Origin: DASVUS01 sp036388675
GTDB taxonomy: Bacteria > Armatimonadota > Abditibacteriia > Abditibacteriales > Abditibacteriaceae
DNA length: 64,000 bases
Assembly: GCA_036388675.1 (NCBI GenBank)
Contig: DASVRI010000030.1
Location: forward strand, 62,001 to 126,000
Direction: 5' to 3'
The position numbers were made by a program, and so were the translations under genes. The notes below the pieces were generated by a model, which was not told the DNA's origin, searched no databases, and was given only the letters and a program-made list of their open reading frames with translations. Positions 1-7,243 of this stretch are shown here, piece by piece (position 1 is the first letter of the stretch; each line of letters opens with the position of its first letter).

Positions 1-282
1 GGAGTTGCCGGCGGAGCCGAAGAAAGAAAACGGCATCGTGTCGTCGTAATCGCCGGCATATTGCAGCAGACCCAACCCGATTTGCTTCAGGTTCGATTGG
101 CATGAAGCGCGCCGCGCGTTTTCCCTGGCGCGCGCGAACACGGGAAACAAAATGGCGGCCAGTACCGAGATGATGGCTATGACAACAAGCAATTCGATGA
201 GCGTGAAGCCGCTCATCACACTTCGGTTGAGTACTCGATGCGGGGCAATCCAAGTTGCCTGGTAGTTGGTTCTTCGTTTCAT
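1..282 (-). CDS. Prepilin-type N-terminal methylation domain protein (3' part outside window)
   Basis: Reading the minus strand from an ATG at 282-280 gives 94 codons open to the window edge. The product starts with about 24 mostly polar residues, then the type IV prepilin signature SGFTLIELLVVIAIISVLAA followed by FPVFARARENARRASC and SNLKQIGLGLLQYAGDYDD. In this family the leader is cleaved before the Phe and the helix drives assembly into a pseudopilus or export machinery. The same core is present in the gene at 48507-49325, a full-length H-X9-DG relative, so the missing C-terminus probably carries that motif. The GAGTACTC palindrome at 229 is read here as Arg-Val-Leu in the leader. A second Met at residue 23, directly before SGFTLIE, is an alternative start. 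Confidence 0.9.
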   Translation of the reverse strand, partial: MKRRTNYQATWIAPHRVLNRSVMSGFTLIELLVVIAIISVLAAILFPVFARARENARRASCQSNLKQIGLGLLQYAGDYDDTMPFSFFGSAGNS

Positions 283-385
283 GATCGACAAGCGGCATCT
301 GCTTTGCAATTACGGTTCCCATCACCTGCGCAGCGCTATTAAAGTGAATCCATGAGCGTGGGTCAAATGAGATAAAAGGACGAAC

Positions 386-865
386 ATGAACATGACACTT
401 TTGAGTAGCGAAAAAGCCAGACGTCCAATCGCGCTTCTGGTCGCAGCTTCTTTGACGGCGCCCACTCTGGCCGGTTGCGGTGGCGGTGGCACCGGCAGTA
501 CGCCTCCGCCCGCCGACGCCACACTGGGACAGGCGCCGATGCGTCCCTCGATGAATCAGCAGCGTCCCGGCATGAGCACCAAACAGAAAATGGTGCTGCT
601 GGCCGGAGCCGCAGCTCTCTATTACATGTATAAAAGGAAGCAGAACGCTCAGGGGCAGTCGGTTCAATACTATCGTTCTGAAACCAACGGACGTATTTAC
701 TATCGCGACCCACGAACCAAGCAGGCAATCTATGTGACTCCGCCGCAGCAGGGCATTCAGGTGCCGGCTGATCAGGCCCAGGAATACAGCGGTTACTCCG
801 GCTATCAGGGCAATCGTAGTGGCCGCGAGTTCGGTGGTTACGGCCCTCAGGGCCAGATGTTTTAA
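386..865 (+). CDS. Small hypothetical lipoprotein
   Basis: 159 residues. The start is supported by an AAAAGG Shine-Dalgarno about 6 bases upstream. The N-terminus has a hydrophobic segment ending in the lipobox LAGC followed by four glycines, so it should be exported and lipid-anchored. A second hydrophobic stretch at about residues 70-85 (MVLLAGAAALYYMYKRK) could be a membrane helix. The remainder is rich in Gln, Tyr, Gly and Pro and holds a segment reading GRIYYRDPRTKQAIYVTPP. I do not recognise a family. It lies just upstream of the Gln/Gly-rich protein at 967-1329 in the same direction, and the shared composition suggests related envelope roles. Confidence 0.7.
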   Translation: MNMTLLSSEKARRPIALLVAASLTAPTLAGCGGGGTGSTPPPADATLGQAPMRPSMNQQRPGMSTKQKMVLLAGAAALYYMYKRKQNAQGQSVQYYRSETNGRIYYRDPRTKQAIYVTPPQQGIQVPADQAQEYSGYSGYQGNRSGREFGGYGPQGQMF

Positions 866-966
866 GGCACCACACTCAACATTGAGAATTGGTGCAAACG
901 AGTACTCGGTTCGACAATTGCAAGACGGTTGCATCGTAGAACCTTGTAGTGATGGAGGAGAAGAAA

Positions 967-1329
967 ATGGGACCTTTAGACCTACTTTTTGGACAGGTGC
1001 AACGTGCGATACAAGATCACAGTTCGCCGAACACACCTGGGCCAAGTTATGACCCCAGTGGTATTCTGGGCCAGCTTTCGGGCTTGTTTGGACAGCACGC
1101 ACAGCAACACGGCGGCGGCTTTGACCCGAGCAGTTACGGCTACGACCAGCAGCAGGGCTATGGCCAACAGGCTGGCTACGGTCAACAGGGCGGCTTTGGC
1201 AATGTGCTGTCCTCCGACCAGGACCCCTACGGCGATCCGGGACAGCAGCAGGGTGGCCAGCAGGGCGGTTTTGGCAATGTGCTGTCCTCCGACCAAGACC
1301 CCTACGGCGATCCGGGTCGGCAGCGCTAA
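967..1329 (+). CDS. Gln/Gly/Tyr-rich small protein with internal repeat
   Basis: 120 residues from the ATG at 967, preceded by a strong GGAGGAG at the right spacing. An in-frame ATG at 949 lies upstream of that Shine-Dalgarno and is less likely. There is no signal peptide. The second half is low-complexity YGQQ repeats, and the 18-residue unit GGFGNVLSSDQDPYGDPG occurs twice, at about residues 77-94 and 101-118, nearly identical in DNA, so the duplication is recent or kept homogeneous. The composition is typical of disordered proteins. I do not recognise a function. A clear terminator follows immediately. Confidence 0.65.
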   Translation: MGPLDLLFGQVQRAIQDHSSPNTPGPSYDPSGILGQLSGLFGQHAQQHGGGFDPSSYGYDQQQGYGQQAGYGQQGGFGNVLSSDQDPYGDPGQQQGGQQGGFGNVLSSDQDPYGDPGRQR

Positions 1330-1345
1330 TCTGCGTCATTTAAAG

Positions 1346-1376
1346 AAAAGGAGCAGCGAATTTCGCTGCTCCTTTT
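1346..1376. terminator. Rho-independent terminator between convergent genes
   Basis: Perfect 15-base arms (1346-1360 and 1362-1376) around GGAGCAGCGAA, with A-tracts on the left and T-tracts on the right, so it can stop transcription in both directions. It sits between the + gene ending at 1329 and the - ligase gene ending at 1399. Confidence 0.85.
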
Positions 1377-1398
1377 TTGTGTTTTTATTTGTAAATGA

Positions 1399-3159
1399 CT
1401 ATTCAGTTGTTTCCCCGGCCAGGCGGCGCACCGTATCTAGTGTGTCGATTTGCGCAGCGGGTTTGTCCGGGCGCAGACGCAGAATGCGTGGAAATCGTAG
1501 GGCATAACCGCTTTTGTGGCGCTTCGATGGCTGCACATTATCAAATGTTACTTCGATCACGATCTGCGGCTCCACCACGCGCACTTTGCCGTGTGCAAAC
1601 TCCTGGATGGTATGCGCACGAAACCACTCCGACATCTCCATGATTTCCTGGTCAGTAAGCCCTGAATAGGCTTTGCCGACGTTTAGCAATGTCGGGTCAT
1701 CTTCGGCGGCGCGTACGGCAAAAGTATAATCCGACAGAAACTTGCTGCGCCGCCCGTTGCCTACTTCGACAGCCGTCACCACCACATCCAGTGTGGCCAG
1801 TGCGCGCTTGATTTTGAGCCACTCTCGACCGCGCCGCCCCGGCTTGTATTGCGAGCGCGGATCTTTAGTCATCAATCCTTCGTTGCCGCGAGCGCGCGCC
1901 GCCTCAAACTCCTCATCAAGTTGTGCGACATCGCAAAAGGTTCGCGAAGCTGCCACACGCGCCGTTTCTGCATCGAAGGGCAAGCTTTCCAAAACTTTGC
2001 GTCGCTCGCTCAGCGGTTCTTCCATGAGTACTCGATTGCGCGCGAACAGCAAGTCGTAAGCGATAAACGCGACCGGCACGTCGGCGCGCAACTCGTCGCT
2101 GAGCGTTTTGCGTCCCAGACGCTTTTGTAATTCTTGAAACGGCGCGATGTTTTCGCCACGTACCGGCACAATCTCGCCGTCGAGAATGAGACCGTCATCG
2201 GTGGTAGTGCTATGCGGCAACAGCGCCGCCAGAGGCGCTACCAGGTCGGGAAACGAATGCGTAATTTCGTCCAGCGTGCGCGAAAACAAAGCGATGCGGC
2301 GTCCCGAGTACTCGACACCATGCAGAATCGCGTCGCCCTCGACATGCGGTGCGATGTGCGCCTGAGCGCGAATGCCATCGAACTTGTCCTCGACGATAAA
2401 TTCCGGTGGCATTCCACGCGCGACATCGCTCAGGTCGGCGGCGGGAGAAGCGAGCATAAACTTCAACGGGTGGAAAAGACGCATACGCGCCGTGTGCAAC
2501 GCATTGTGGCGCGCCAGCACCGAGGTTTCTCCGATGTCACCCAGGAGCATATTGCAGCGTTGCACACTGCCGACACCGCTGTTCGATGCGCGGGCGACGG
2601 CATCTTCGACGGCGCCTTCGCGCAAGCCGATGCGCAAGTCGCCCTGCAATAACTTCACAATGTATTTGGCTTCAAGTGGTGTGGCGCGACCCAAAAACTG
2701 CGTCAACAATTCGACTTTGCGTTTGCTGCCTGAAGTCGCGGAAAGTTCATCTAAAAACGCGGCGATGTCTTGCAATGTCAGCGTCGCTTCAGGCAACTTA
2801 GTGGATGAGGCATGGAAGGCTTCGAACGCAGCATCTCCGGCATCGCCCAACGTTACCAGACGTGTGCGAAAATGAGCTTCGTCGCTGCCGGTCACAGTGA
2901 GAATCGACGAAATCAGCGCCGCGCCGCCAACGTTTGCCGTGCGCTGATCGCGCAGTGAGAACAAGTAACCGGCGAAGTAGCGCGCCGCAAGCAGCAAGTC
3001 GGCATCGCAGAGAGCCGTAAAATATTCGCCCAGCAGCGCCGCCTTTTCCAGTCGTTTTGTCGTGGCGGCGATACGCTCTGCCGTTTGCGCAAAAGCCAGA
3101 AACGCTGAACTCGTTTGAGTACTCGATGTTGCGCTGGATGCCGTGTTGAGAGGTGTCAT
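1399..3159 (-). CDS. ATP-dependent DNA ligase
   Basis: 586 residues from the ATG at 3159-3157. A longer reading frame to 3492 exists but runs into the divergent methyltransferase gene and lacks homologous sequence. It seals nicks in duplex DNA via a ligase-AMP intermediate. Order: helical N-terminal DNA-binding domain (about 1-240), adenylation domain with motif I VEDKFDGIRAQ (nucleophile Lys259), LILDGEIVPVRG, FIAYDLLF and the motif V region EGLMTKDPRSQYKPGRRGREWLKIKR (given here as two abutting parts, EGLMTKDPRSQYKPG and RRGREWLKIKR), then an OB-fold C-terminus. This is the archaeal-like LigB type that some bacteria carry beside the NAD-dependent LigA and that is usually linked to repair. 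A DNA glycosylase lies close by. Three GAGTACTC sites fall inside, read as RVL, EYS and ST. Confidence 0.92.
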   Translation of the reverse strand: MTPLNTASSATSSTQTSSAFLAFAQTAERIAATTKRLEKAALLGEYFTALCDADLLLAARYFAGYLFSLRDQRTANVGGAALISSILTVTGSDEAHFRTRLVTLGDAGDAAFEAFHASSTKLPEATLTLQDIAAFLDELSATSGSKRKVELLTQFLGRATPLEAKYIVKLLQGDLRIGLREGAVEDAVARASNSGVGSVQRCNMLLGDIGETSVLARHNALHTARMRLFHPLKFMLASPAADLSDVARGMPPEFIVEDKFDGIRAQAHIAPHVEGDAILHGVEYSGRRIALFSRTLDEITHSFPDLVAPLAALLPHSTTTDDGLILDGEIVPVRGENIAPFQELQKRLGRKTLSDELRADVPVAFIAYDLLFARNRVLMEEPLSERRKVLESLPFDAETARVAASRTFCDVAQLDEEFEAARARGNEGLMTKDPRSQYKPGRRGREWLKIKRALATLDVVVTAVEVGNGRRSKFLSDYTFAVRAAEDDPTLLNVGKAYSGLTDQEIMEMSEWFRAHTIQEFAHGKVRVVEPQIVIEVTFDNVQPSKRHKSGYALRFPRILRLRPDKPAAQIDTLDTVRRLAGETTE

Positions 3160-3195
3160 CAAGTGTGGCAATTTGCAACACGTGTGCCGCGCAGG

Positions 3196-3228
3196 GAAAC
3201 TGCGTCGTGCAGCGAAACTGCGTCGTGC
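3196..3228. repeat. Two-copy short tandem repeat between divergent genes
   Basis: GAAACTGCGTCGTGC occurs at 3196-3210 and 3214-3228 with an 18-base period. It lies in the 87-base gap between the divergent ligase and methyltransferase genes, and could be a regulator site or replication slippage. No dyad symmetry is obvious. Confidence 0.6.
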
Positions 3229-3246
3229 CGGAGCAAAGCAGAACTT

Positions 3247-3870
3247 ATGAACACCGATTACGAATGGCAGCGCTGGAACAGCACTTTCGCAGGCGAGCAA
3301 TATTACTATGGCGATGAAGCCGGGCCGGTCGCTCGCCGCACGGTGCGCTATGCCAAGCCGTTGCTGCCGCCGGGTGCCAGCGCTCTCGACGCGGGCTGTG
3401 GCGAAGGACAAGACCTGGCGTTTCTGGCCGAGCAGGGCTACCGTGCGACCGGCTATGAATTTACGCCCGAAGGCGCTCGCAAAACGCGTCAATTACTGCA
3501 AACGCGGAAACTGCACGCCGAAGTTATTCAATGCGATCTGCGCACGATGAGCACATCAGAGCGTTACGACATCGTCATTGCAATCAATGTTATACAATTC
3601 TTGGGTGAGGATGCGCCACACTGTCTGAGAACTCTGATGGAAATGGTAAATCCGGGTGGCGTTGTTGGGTTAAGCCTGTTTGCTTGCGACAGCGGAGAGA
3701 GCATCGAAGGCACGATTTATCGCACTTCTGTGGAAACGTTGCTGCAAACTTTCGCCGGCTGGCAGCCTTTCGAAGCGGCGAAGTTGTGGCAGTGGGGCGC
3801 CGGTGGTCAGGCGCAGCCGTTTGTTACTCTGGTTGCGCGCAAGCCACGCCTCGTCTGCTTCAATCCTTAA
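3247..3870 (+). CDS. Class I SAM-dependent methyltransferase
   Basis: 207 residues. The ATG at 3247 is the first that starts the conserved domain; an upstream in-frame Met at 3115 overlaps the divergent ligase start. The Rossmann SAM-binding motif ALDAGCGEGQDLAFLAEQGY is at about residues 44-63, the acidic motif II region at EVIQCDLRT, and YDIVIAINVIQFL corresponds to motif III. The tellurite-resistance/TehB-like arrangement is closest, but the substrate cannot be read from sequence. Its last 11 bases overlap the convergent glycosylase gene. Confidence 0.8.
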   Translation: MNTDYEWQRWNSTFAGEQYYYGDEAGPVARRTVRYAKPLLPPGASALDAGCGEGQDLAFLAEQGYRATGYEFTPEGARKTRQLLQTRKLHAEVIQCDLRTMSTSERYDIVIAINVIQFLGEDAPHCLRTLMEMVNPGGVVGLSLFACDSGESIEGTIYRTSVETLLQTFAGWQPFEAAKLWQWGAGGQAQPFVTLVARKPRLVCFNP

Positions 3871-4804
3871 CGTGAGGCTTGGCGCGCCTAGTCCGCAGCG
3901 GTTTCAATTCAACAGTTGTGTTCTGGCACGTCGGGCAAAAGTAGATAATGCGTGTTTTCTCGTCGTCTTCGAGTACTCGTGTGATCTGGCGCTTTTGCCG
4001 GATCGTATCGCCGCAATCGACACACGGCAGATTGGTGCGACGGAAAACGTAATGTCGCGTGTGCCATTCTACATTCGGACGGCGCACCAGGGAATCGTCG
4101 CGTTGCATTTTGCGGCGCGTTGCGGGCGAAGTTGTCGCGCCACCGTTTTGATAAGCGCGACGCGTAATTTGGGGCACCGCACGGCATAACTTTGTAACTT
4201 CCGCTTCGCTAAGATCGCGCACGCACTTCCACGGATTAATACGGCATTTGAAGAGAATTTCGGCGCGCAGGTAATTGCCCAATCCGGCCACGATAGTCTG
4301 ATCGAGCAATGCCGCGCCGACGGTGCGCTCCGCGTGTTCCGGTGCGGCAAAGCGACTGCGGAATTCTGGTTCGTTAAAGTCACCTTCGTCGGGGTAGGGC
4401 AGCGCGTCTGGGCCCAGTGCCGCCAGATATTCGTTCTGCACCAGTGGGTCGCCGTGCCCGATTTCGAAAACCGGCGCCGATAGCAAAATAGCAACGCATT
4501 GCGGCACGGTGATGCGGGCGCGTTCGCGCCGGTCGCGCGCGATTTCGCCGTCATTAGGAACCACTTCCCAGCGCCCCCACATCATGAGATGCGAGTAGAA
4601 AAAGTAGCCACCCTCAAGACGCGCATACAGGTTTTTGCCGTGCGAACGTACACACTCGACGCGTCGTCCCAGCAGAGTACTCGGATGCTGCGCCAGCCAC
4701 GCTTTGGCGGCCTTGGTGCGCGCGTCGATGGCGCAAATCGGCTGGCCACTCAGCACCTTGTGCAGTTGATCGGCGTAGCGCCGCACTTCTGGGCCTTCAG
4801 GCAT
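3860..4804 (-). CDS. nei: Fpg/Nei-family DNA glycosylase (endonuclease VIII-like)
   Basis: 314 residues. Begins MPEGPEVRRYADQL, giving the family's catalytic N-terminal Pro (after Met removal) and Glu. Central helix-two-turn-helix signature: QTIVAGLGNYLRAEILF. The C-terminus carries a zinc finger with Cys pairs in LPCVDCGDTI and YFCPTCQN. These enzymes excise oxidised bases and nick the abasic site by beta/delta elimination. The Nei-like N-terminus (PEGPEVRR) and the C-terminal spacing favour Nei over Fpg, though the distinction is not certain. With the nearby ATP-dependent ligase it suggests a small base-excision repair neighbourhood. Confidence 0.9.
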   Translation of the reverse strand: MPEGPEVRRYADQLHKVLSGQPICAIDARTKAAKAWLAQHPSTLLGRRVECVRSHGKNLYARLEGGYFFYSHLMMWGRWEVVPNDGEIARDRRERARITVPQCVAILLSAPVFEIGHGDPLVQNEYLAALGPDALPYPDEGDFNEPEFRSRFAAPEHAERTVGAALLDQTIVAGLGNYLRAEILFKCRINPWKCVRDLSEAEVTKLCRAVPQITRRAYQNGGATTSPATRRKMQRDDSLVRRPNVEWHTRHYVFRRTNLPCVDCGDTIRQKRQITRVLEDDEKTRIIYFCPTCQNTTVELKPLRTRRAKPHVKD

Positions 4805-4815
4805 TTATAGTAATT

Positions 4816-4877
4816 TTGAGTTCTCAGTTTTGAGTTTTAATTCCACGTCAACTTAAAGTTCAAAACTAAGAACTCAA
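4816..4877. terminator. Intergenic hairpin upstream of glycosylase gene
   Basis: Arms 4816-4834 and 4859-4877 (TTGAGTTCTCAGTTTTGAG against its complement with two mismatches), loop 24 bases. It lies directly after the stop of the phosphatase gene on the minus strand and before the glycosylase start, so terminator or mRNA-end protection is plausible; there is no long U-tract. Confidence 0.5.
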
Positions 4878-4882
4878 TAAGC

Positions 4883-5335
4883 TTAGCGTTCGGCGGGCGA
4901 GTGGCGCTTGATGAAACTTTCGAAGAAAGCGCGATAGGGAGAAGTAGGCGATGGTGCAATGCCCAGTTTCTGGCCCTCATCGAGCGTTTGTTGCAGCGAC
5001 CAGCCATGTTGCACGGCCAGATGCAGTAGCGTCATCATGCCGGCGCGACCGCCGCTTTTGCAATGCACCAGAACCGGAGCGCGGCCTTCGCTGGCAATGG
5101 TGGCGATAAATCTTTCAACGGCGGCATCATCCAGTGTGTCGGGCGACACGGGGATGGACGCGTAATTCAATCCCTGGCTTTCAACGATGCGCTCTTCGTC
5201 GTCTGTGCCCGGCTCATCCGGCATGCGCAGGTTCACAACGGTGCGAAAGCCTTGTCCGGTCATCTCGCGCAACTCGTCTGCTGATGGCTGACCGGCAACG
5301 CTTATTTCGTCGTTGACTTTCTGTAGATTTTCCAT
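4883..5335 (-). CDS. DUF442 / beta-lactamase hydrolase-like protein phosphatase-fold enzyme
   Basis: 150 residues from the ATG at 5335-5333, preceded by AAAAGGA. The frame continues upstream but without a plausible start. The fold is that of dual-specificity phosphatases: ISVAGQPSADELREMTGQGFR at the N-terminus (first 20 read ISVAGQPSADELREMTGQGF), then PVLVHCKSGGRAGMM, with Cys-X4-Arg instead of the classical Cys-X5-Arg, as is usual for DUF442 proteins. Related domains occur fused to sulfur-metabolism hydrolases, but the substrate is unknown. A GAGTACTC site at 5382 lies in the divergent promoter region shared with the secreted protein at 5468. Confidence 0.8.
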   Translation of the reverse strand: MENLQKVNDEISVAGQPSADELREMTGQGFRTVVNLRMPDEPGTDDEERIVESQGLNYASIPVSPDTLDDAAVERFIATIASEGRAPVLVHCKSGGRAGMMTLLHLAVQHGWSLQQTLDEGQKLGIAPSPTSPYRAFFESFIKRHSPAER

Positions 5336-5467
5336 GATCGTCCTTTTAAAAGGAAGTTTCGCGGCACAGAACGTGCGCAGCGAGTACTCAGCGCGGCTGG
5401 CTCTGGAGTTTACCGCGTGCCGTATGATAGAATAAGACCACCAAAAAAGCCTCCGCGGAGAAGATTC

Positions 5468-6928
5468 GTGAATCAACGACTGCCCCTGTCGCCGTCCCGC
5501 ACTCGCTCGTCCCTGCCGTTACCGTATTTGTCCATGCCGCTGTTGTGTGGCTTTGTGACCACGTTCTGTGCCACAACACTGCCGCTTTCCGCCCAGGCAC
5601 AAGACGATAACGCGGCAACTACCCAGGCACCGGCTGCCGCCCAGGCGCCTGCTGATGCGACTACAGGTGCTACCGCAGGTGCTACCGCAGGTGCCACCTC
5701 GGAAGGTGGCGCTTTGCCCGAGTTGGCAGCCGCCAACAGCGAAGGCCGCGTTCGTCAGGCAACCACTCTGGTGGAAAGGGCAATGACAATCGCGGAAAAT
5801 AATGCCGGTGCGCGCCTGGCGTTGGCGCGTGGAGCCGGTGCTATTCTGCCCCGCCTTGATGCCGCCGGCCGCGAGCCTCTGACGCTGCGCTGGATTCGCA
5901 TTTTGGAATCGCCCAACACGGCCAACGTGGTGCCGCGTGCGGTTCGCCTTGATGCATACTCCTCGTTCTTCGATGTGGCCTCGCGTGCCGATACCGAGTT
6001 TGCACGCCGAATCGCGCTGCTTCTTCCGGATGCCGCGGCGCGAGCCGGAGCCCTGATCGACATCAGCGAAGCGACCGAACGAGGCAATTATCCGGCTGCT
6101 GTGGAAGCCGTGCACATGGCGCAACAGGCCGCGCGTAGAGAGCCTGCGTTGCGCGAACGGGCGCGTGCGCTCACCTATGTGGCATACCGCATGGTTAATC
6201 TGGACGATCTTGGCAGCGACGCAGCCATTGTTGAAGCGTCGTCACAGGCGCGTCTCCTCCCTTCGCCCCGCGCGCGTGACTACCTGCTGGCCGACGTGGC
6301 GGGTGCGGCATCACGTAACGACTTGCGCCTGGCACGCCGCATCGCAGACAGCATCAGCGACCCTGATTTGAAAAACCTGGCCAACGCGCGCATCAGCATC
6401 TCCGAAGTTTCGCAGAGCACTTTCGTCGGGCCGGAGGCTGCACGCGTCACGGCGCTGGCTAAAGCCGCTTCACGTTACGATACGCGCGCCATTCCGATTC
6501 TGATGCAGATGCCCGCCACGCCCGATGTGTTGAAGGCCTTGTCCGATGCCTTGCCGGTGATTTACCCAACAGCACGTCCGGCTATCGACAGCACTCTGCT
6601 GGAGCGCATGTGGCGCTACTCGCTGCGTGCATCCGAAGCCAGCCCACAACGCGACGAATTGCAAAGCCGTCTGGCGCGCGTAATGGTGATGCACGACCTG
6701 TGGCGCGGTCGCGATTGGGGCAAGCAACTGGCTTGGAAAGGCGGGCGCGTCCAGGTCGGCGCGTTCATAAGAGACGTGCTCGAATCACGTCGTTCGCAAG
6801 TGCGCGCCATGCCGCTGCATGAAGTGGCCAAGCGCAACGTCAATGCGGCGATCACACAGGCGAATGCCCTGCCGCCTGCCGGTCGCGTTGAAGCCTTGCT
6901 GCTCATCGCCGGACAGTTGCTCGGCTGA
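5468..6928 (+). CDS. Secreted alpha-helical repeat protein of unknown function
   Basis: 486 residues from a GTG at 5468 preceded by CGGAGAAG; a frame start at 5417 has no ribosome site. Residues about 20-42 are a signal peptide (PLLCGFVTTFCATTLPLSAQAQ). A low-complexity Ala/Thr/Gln linker with three GATA-like repeats (5661-5703) follows. The rest is regular amphipathic helices with repeated patterns such as ARLLPSPRARDYLLADVAGA, resembling TPR/HEAT-like solenoids, but I do not recognise a named family. It is divergent from the DUF442 gene and ends in a strong bidirectional terminator. Confidence 0.72.
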   Translation: MNQRLPLSPSRTRSSLPLPYLSMPLLCGFVTTFCATTLPLSAQAQDDNAATTQAPAAAQAPADATTGATAGATAGATSEGGALPELAAANSEGRVRQATTLVERAMTIAENNAGARLALARGAGAILPRLDAAGREPLTLRWIRILESPNTANVVPRAVRLDAYSSFFDVASRADTEFARRIALLLPDAAARAGALIDISEATERGNYPAAVEAVHMAQQAARREPALRERARALTYVAYRMVNLDDLGSDAAIVEASSQARLLPSPRARDYLLADVAGAASRNDLRLARRIADSISDPDLKNLANARISISEVSQSTFVGPEAARVTALAKAASRYDTRAIPILMQMPATPDVLKALSDALPVIYPTARPAIDSTLLERMWRYSLRASEASPQRDELQSRLARVMVMHDLWRGRDWGKQLAWKGGRVQVGAFIRDVLESRRSQVRAMPLHEVAKRNVNAAITQANALPPAGRVEALLLIAGQLLG

Positions 6929-6938
6929 AAAAGACACA

Positions 6939-6993
6939 GCACAGAAAAAGAAACGCACCGCTCTAACTCGAGCGTGCGTTTCTTTTTCTGTGC
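6939..6993. terminator. Bidirectional terminator with 20-bp perfect stem
   Basis: Arms 6939-6958 and 6974-6993 are perfectly complementary (GCACAGAAAAAGAAACGCAC), with a 15-base loop. It separates the + gene ending at 6928 from the convergent - gene ending at 7000. Confidence 0.85.
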
Positions 6994-6999
6994 GGCAAA

Positions 7000-7131
7000 T
7001 CAATACTTCTGTTTGCCCTTTTCACGGTCGAGCGGTTCGCCGACTCGCCGCGCAGCTTTTACCAAAATCCACGCGCCGGCAATAACGCCCAGCACGATCA
7101 TAACCGCCATCAAGATTGCGCCTTCGCCCAT
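7000..7131 (-). CDS. Small single-pass membrane protein
   Basis: 43 residues from the ATG at 7131-7129, with GGAGG at ideal spacing; an upstream in-frame start at 7215 lacks this support. The sequence is MGEGAILMAVMIVLGVIAGA followed by WILVKAARRVGEP and a Lys-rich tail: one transmembrane helix with a positively charged cytoplasmic end. No family recognised. It follows the NAD(P)HX repair gene on the same strand. Confidence 0.6.
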   Translation of the reverse strand: MGEGAILMAVMIVLGVIAGAWILVKAARRVGEPLDREKGKQKY

Positions 7132-7243
7132 GACATACCTCCACCAGTGGCGGCTACGGCCCCGAAAGTTGTAGCCGCAGCTCATGCACGACAAAAGAAG
7201 CAACGTCCGTGCCAAGCCGCTTGAAAAGCGTCAACAAACAACA

